Part shown: one piece after another, positions 59,749 through 64,000 of the stretch
Layout of the letters: each line of letters starts with the position of its first letter
How positions within the stretch are numbered: position 1 is the stretch's first letter
NCBI GenBank assembly: GCA_910574455.1
Contig: CAJSYZ010000008.1
Coordinates: forward strand, 2,792,707 to 2,856,706
Origin: Trichaptum fuscoviolaceum
Lineage: Eukaryota > Basidiomycota > Agaricomycetes > Hymenochaetales > Trichaptaceae
Direction of reading: 5' to 3'
Length of the DNA stretch: 64,000 nucleotides
The notes under the pieces: generated by a model
The model's input: only the letters and a program-made list of their open reading frames with translations
Told to the model about the DNA's origin: nothing
Databases searched by the model: none
Position numbers and translations under genes: made by a program

Positions 59749-61484
59749 TCTGGATGCTGTTGGTCGCGTCGAAGGAGAAGATGGAGATAAGACCGAGTGC
59801 AAACGTATGCATGCTTTAATACTTGTCGAGGTAATAAGTAGTAGTGAGGACGGATCCGCCAAGGAAGTACATAAACGCCTGAAATTTCAAATACCTTTCC
59901 ATTGTGCCTTAGCGCAGGCAACTTGGATGAGATGCTACCGCTGAATTCTAATGGAACGCCCAGAATAAGATCATTGTTACGTTAAAGCCGCCAGATCGAA
60001 GGCTTTATCACCTCAACAATTTCCAGTGTATTTGTAGTTCGCAAGAACACTTCATAGCGACCATGAATTGTTGCGCTAGCGTGTTGGGACCTATAGGGCA
60101 AATCACAGTCCAGATAAAAGATAGCTATCAAGTCCCAGAAGAGAGCGCCGGCCCTCCAGAGATGTAGCTAATATCTCCATCATGAATGAGGACAGCAGAA
60201 CGGACAAGAAGCCGTCTTCAACCTTGACGCGCACTGGCATCGGGCAACCGTACTGCCGGAGGAAAGACAGCCGGAAGTAAAAACATTGATATAAATGACA
60301 CAATCTCGACCATTTGTGGTGGAATCTCATGTGTAAATTGAATGCAGATACTTGCAAATCGCCGCATAAGAGTTCACCAGCCATAGATAGCCCCACCAGA
60401 ATTGGTACTAGTAAGCTTGGACTTCGAAGGACTTTGCATGGTGGGAATAAGGCAATTATGAAAATTGCTTTTCCAGAAGATCGACTGCATCCTTTTCATC
60501 GTTGGCCAATATGGATGTCTGTCCGAATACGATTAGTGAGCAGATAAATCCCGGAGAGGATAGTCTGGAAACGGACCCACGGAGGTATTTAAAACGTACG
60601 TATCGTGCACCATCGATGTGCGAGGCAGACGCCAATCAGAAAACAGACAATGTCAAGCCTATGACTCGGAGTAGACCATTTTCTAGCAATTCTGGAATCA
60701 CATTGAATATGCAGAAGATGAAGTTGGTACGCACGAGAACTGGTAGTTTGCCCTCCCTATAGGCTGACGAGAGCAGGCAATACTATATATCTTTCAGATA
60801 TAAGTCCAAAAAGACCCCATGTCGTAGAGTCCTTCGTGCGATCCAAATTATGAGTGATGCGCCTAAGCTCTGAAAGCGCGTCTCAGCTTTGATGAGGATA
60901 AATAACTTACGAAGCTCCCAGCGTCACGGCTTGTACTTGGGAGGTCGATAAAACTTGAAGACCTCCCAACTTGAATGTGGCAACTTTAACTCGAAGATGC
61001 CGGCCGTATTTCAAGTTGTTCACACGCCGCCCACCGTTTTCGCTCCGGATACTAACTTCGGTTGCAAAGTCTTGTCCAATGTCGACCATCGTGCCAGCGA
61101 CATAATTTATAGGAAGTATGCTTGACTGACACGCTCAAGTCAGTTTGCATATCTGCAGCTAATCCTAGGCTCTGGTCTTACTTCGCCTCAGTTGTGTCTT
61201 TCGATGGAGTGTGTTGTCAAGCTTCGCCATCCGAGTCGTATAAACGACAACATACACACTGGACCTGTATATTAAAGCCTTCAGGACACAGACAATGCTC
61301 ATCGCAGGCGTTGATAGCAGGTCTAGGCTCCCTAAGACTCCTATTATACAACATCCCATAGCGATCTGTTTCTGCACTATTAGTCAAACACACTAAAGCT
61401 CGCTCGCGTCATCGCCTACAGCTGACAAACACTCCTTGGTTTTACAAGAGAAAAGACAATTCCAGGGGCCAACAAAAGATTGGC
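59749..61484. other. Decayed region between hydrolase and oxidoreductase genes
   Basis: About 1.7 kb with only short ORFs on both strands (for example 60103-60396 minus, 60502-60762 plus, 60907-61089 minus). Apart from one P450-like stretch (listed separately) none shows a recognisable family. Confidence 0.4.
60452..60555 (-). pseudogene. Relic P450 fragment
   Basis: A minus-strand reading ending LIVFGQTSILANDEKDAVDL-LEKQFS then stop resembles the beta-1 strand to helix B region of the local P450s (GTTFIIINKLKIAVDLLDKRS in copy 2). The rest of the gene is not recognisable around it. It is short, so the call rests on one motif. Confidence 0.5.
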
Positions 61485-63111
61485 ATGGCATCTGTGGTGA
61501 ATACCCGTGTCTTGTTCATCGAGGTTCCGAAAGGTGAGCCCATCAACAATTCCACCACTTAATGATGCCAAGTTGCAAACGCCTTGTACAGGATTTCCGG
61601 ATCCAGAGTCGGCCTTCAAAGTAGACCGGTCTCAGACATTCGACGTCGATTCAGTGCAGTTGAATGGTGGAATCGCTGTTAAGGTCCTGGTCCTATCAAT
61701 TGATCCGTATCTCCGCCAGCGAATGCGCGAGCCCGGATACAGTGAATATAACTCGTTGTGTCATCCATCAAGTTCAGTGTAAATAATCAGTAGCGCTGAC
61801 GTGCGTGCATCTCAGCCGGCTTCACCATCGGAGAGCCGTACGTCCTTCTGTTTATCCCAAAATGACCGCTAACTACACGTTTTCTGAACAAATTCATGAA
61901 TCGCATTAGAATTGACAACTTTGGTATAGCTGTCGTTCTCAAGTCTGACGATCCCTCTGTTTCAACTGGGGATCACCTGTGCGGAATATTTTGTAAGAGG
62001 ACATACTTGTGCTCTGGCTACAGCAGCATTGTTGGAGCTTGACTCTTCTCTTATTGCTAGCTTTTGTTGAATACGCGGTCTTGCCCAATGCATCGAACTA
62101 TCAGAAGGTTGCTAAGCCGGCTGGAAGTTTCTCTTGGTCGGCGTATGTCGGCATCCTGGGATGGCCAGGTAAATGAAACAATCGAAAATCCTAAAGCACA
62201 ACATGTAGACATATCTCCTCAGGAAAAACAGCATATTATGGCTACTTGGAATTTGTTAGAGACTACGCAAAGAAGGCATGTATCCTCCGAGTCGCATATT
62301 CTTCTTGCATTTACTTCTTTTTCGATAGGGTGATACGCTTTTCGTGACCTCGGGAGCTGGTCCCGTCGGTTCGTGAGTAATCTATCTTAATTATCGTTTT
62401 CTTCGCCTATCGTACATTGGGTTTGTTGTCCAACTAGCCAAGGGGCAAGGCTTGAAAGTTATCGCCTCCGCCGGCTCGGAAGAAAAAGTTAATTACATGA
62501 AAGAGTGTGGTGCTGACGTCCCATTCAACTACAAGACAACCAGCACCAAGGAGATCCTTGCTCAGTACGGGCCGGTTCATCTGTGAGCGTTTATCTACGT
62601 CTCGTGGCTTCCCTCTAATTCGGTTTCTAAATGGCTACGTAGCTATTGGGATCATGTCGCAGGCGAGTCGCTTGACCTCGCGCTCGAGGCTTCCGCTCCG
62701 TCCGCTCGTCATCTTGTGAGTAATCAAGCACGTTAAAGATCGTAGTACCGACACGTTGCTCTTCAGATTGTCGGATTGACTGCCGGCTACAATCAACGAC
62801 ATGCGCCGCTGAAGGTAAAGGCTCCTTCGAATTCTCTAACTAAGTTAGTATGCCATCGTACTGACACCAAGTTCGTTAAATAGAACTACCCGCATATACT
62901 CTTCAAGTCTCTGACTTTACAAGGCTTTTTCGTCGGTGACTTGGACGCAAAGTACAGCAAGGCATTCTACGAAGAGATACCGCCGAAGGTGGTATCTGGA
63001 GAGATCAAACACCTGGAGTACATCAAGCGAGGCATTAAGAGTGCAGGAGAGGTGGTTGTGGATGTTCAGACTGGAAAGAACTTAGGGAGGGCAATTCTCA
63101 GTCGCAGATGA
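61485..63111 (+). CDS. MDR-family NADP-dependent oxidoreductase (prostaglandin/leukotriene reductase-like)
   Basis: Twelve exons sum to 345 residues when one non-AG acceptor is allowed. The start MASVVNTRVLFIEVPKG, then DPYLRQRMREP, FTIGEPIDNFG, GHLCGIF-like, AYYGYLEF, VTSGAGPVGS, IASAGSEEKV, CGADVPFNY, YWDHVAGESLDLAL, GLTAGYNQ and NYPHILFKSLTLQGFFVGD match zinc-free medium-chain dehydrogenases such as LTB4 12-hydroxydehydrogenase, which reduce enal/enone double bonds with NADPH. The intron at 62276-62328 has a GC donor. The intron from 62373 should end just before GTTTGTTG at 62421, but the bases there are GG, not AG. A canonical alternative (62369-62437) is in frame but deletes seven residues of the nucleotide-binding loop. 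It may be a recently damaged gene. Confidence 0.78.
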
Positions 63112-63620
63112 ATGAGATTGCAATTCTATGTAATTTAATAGACTTTGACTGACAGAACATATATGTATGTATAATACATCCCCATTCCAACTTGAATAAA
63201 TGTCTTATGCGGAGATCTTCTTATGGTGCTTACCTTCAGAGATATATGGGGTTGGTTTCAATGTTCTACAGCGCGGAGACTAATCCGACGAACTAGGAGC
63301 GAGGACACGATGCCAGACTTATACTGAAATCTCAATTTATTCTTGATTTCACGACAAAGCGAGCAAACCACGCTGAATGTCAGGTCTGAGGCTGAGACCA
63401 TCAAGGTTACGGACCGTGAAAAGCCTCAAGATCTCAAAAACAAATAACAAGGTGATCCATATAGCTATAGCGAGGCAAAGAGTGAGCTAAGCAAGGGCCA
63501 GGCTGGAGTCGCTAGAGACCATCCCGGACTTTTCCGCCGTAGACTGTCTCTTCGAGTTCTATAAAGGAAGAAACAAAAGTCGAAACAAAAGTCAAACAGT
63601 CCCATTTCGCTAATAGTTTT
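63112..63620. other. Convergent 3' flanks of oxidoreductase and P450 copy 3
   Basis: About 500 bp between two convergent genes. Polyadenylation-type AATAAA-like sequence (TGAATAAAT) is near 63192. No ORF of note. Confidence 0.4.
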
Positions 63621-64000
63621 TCACATGTTGTCAAAAAGTTTCAAGCCCTGTAGTATGTCTGCATCGTCTTCATGCAACGGATATTCATCCGAAATAGAAC
63701 GAATGAGAGAGACTGCCCTCTCAGAGCGAGGTTGTATAGAGCATTTGAACGGTTTCGGGTGGCTGAAAGTGAGTAAACACTCGATTTAGCCACTTAAACC
63801 AGACGGCAAGACAAGCAAAAGTAAAGACATTGGTACGCACCGAATAGTTCCGGGTACATATTCACGACGTGGCTCAATGTCAGTACCACGATCATCCTTC
63901 GCTTTGCTGATGTTAAACACCGCGACCGCCATAGCAATCGTTATAAAGAGGGTGCTGTCTGCAAACTCCTTTCCGGGGCAGATCCTGTCCCAGTAGGCGT
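63621..64000 (-). CDS. Cytochrome P450 (copy 3), C-terminal part, runs off window
   Basis: Two exons are visible: 63984 down to about 63840, and from about 63766 to the TGA at 63623-63621. They read ICPGKEFADSTLFITIAM (heme Cys in the first codons), then a segment ending REYVPGTIR, HPKPFKCSIQPRSERA and a Leu/Asp-rich end. The intron lies where copies 1 and 2 have their last intron, and the ends align (HPKPF versus HPRPF), so it is a third paralogue. The N-terminal part is outside the window. An exon boundary falls just before ICPG, as in the other two. Confidence 0.85.

Noticed and set aside
1..64000. CRISPR arrays, prokaryotic operons or organelle DNA
   Set aside because: Spliceosomal introns throughout and nuclear gene families; no regular repeat-spacer pattern.

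Overview
The window is nuclear DNA from a filamentous basidiomycete, most likely a mushroom-forming Agaricomycete. The evidence is dense genes cut by very many short introns (mostly 47-70 nt), a homeodomain regulator, expanded P450s, tandem metacaspase-like genes and a pogo/Tc1-type DNA transposon. Gene models were built by hand: splice sites were chosen so that recognisable protein families read through, and for most multi-exon genes the summed exon lengths were checked to be divisible by three.

1-24.6 kb is a conserved housekeeping block. In order: a Zn2Cys6 transcription factor cut by the window edge (-), a CobW-type GTPase (+), the AP-3 beta subunit (+), the C-terminal type Cwh43 protein and a separate PGAP2/Cwh43-N protein (both -, 81 bp apart), Prp18 (-), cytochrome c oxidase subunit VIb (+), U1-70K (+), a homeodomain factor (+), the exosome subunit Rrp41 (-), Rft1 (+) and Jjj1 (+). 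Three gene pairs diverge from gaps of 115-190 bp. GPI remodelling, N-glycan lipid flipping, splicing, RNA decay and ribosome maturation are all represented.

24.8-28.4 kb holds a P450 (-) and Tim13 (+). From 28.8 to 35.5 kb lies a 6.65-kb element with 26-bp terminal inverted repeats flanked by TA. It carries an intact, one-intron DDE transposase and a 3.4-kb, intron-containing, frameshifted fragment of URA2 (glutamine-dependent carbamoyl phosphate synthase). This looks like gene capture by a pogo-like transposon and is the most interesting object here.

35.7-53 kb holds a Ser/Gly-rich single-pass membrane protein, two tandem metacaspase-like genes with matching exon sizes, and an 1829-residue protein joining a nucleotidyltransferase-like N-terminus to ankyrin repeats.

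53-64 kb is a metabolic and decayed region: an intact P450, a relic and an intact copy of an alpha/beta hydrolase, a nest of short inverted repeats, a relic P450 fragment, an MDR-type NADP oxidoreductase with one damaged splice acceptor, and the 3' end of a third P450. Two themes recur across the window: GC-AG introns (five found) and very small coding exons (3, 7, 8, 11 and 18 nt).
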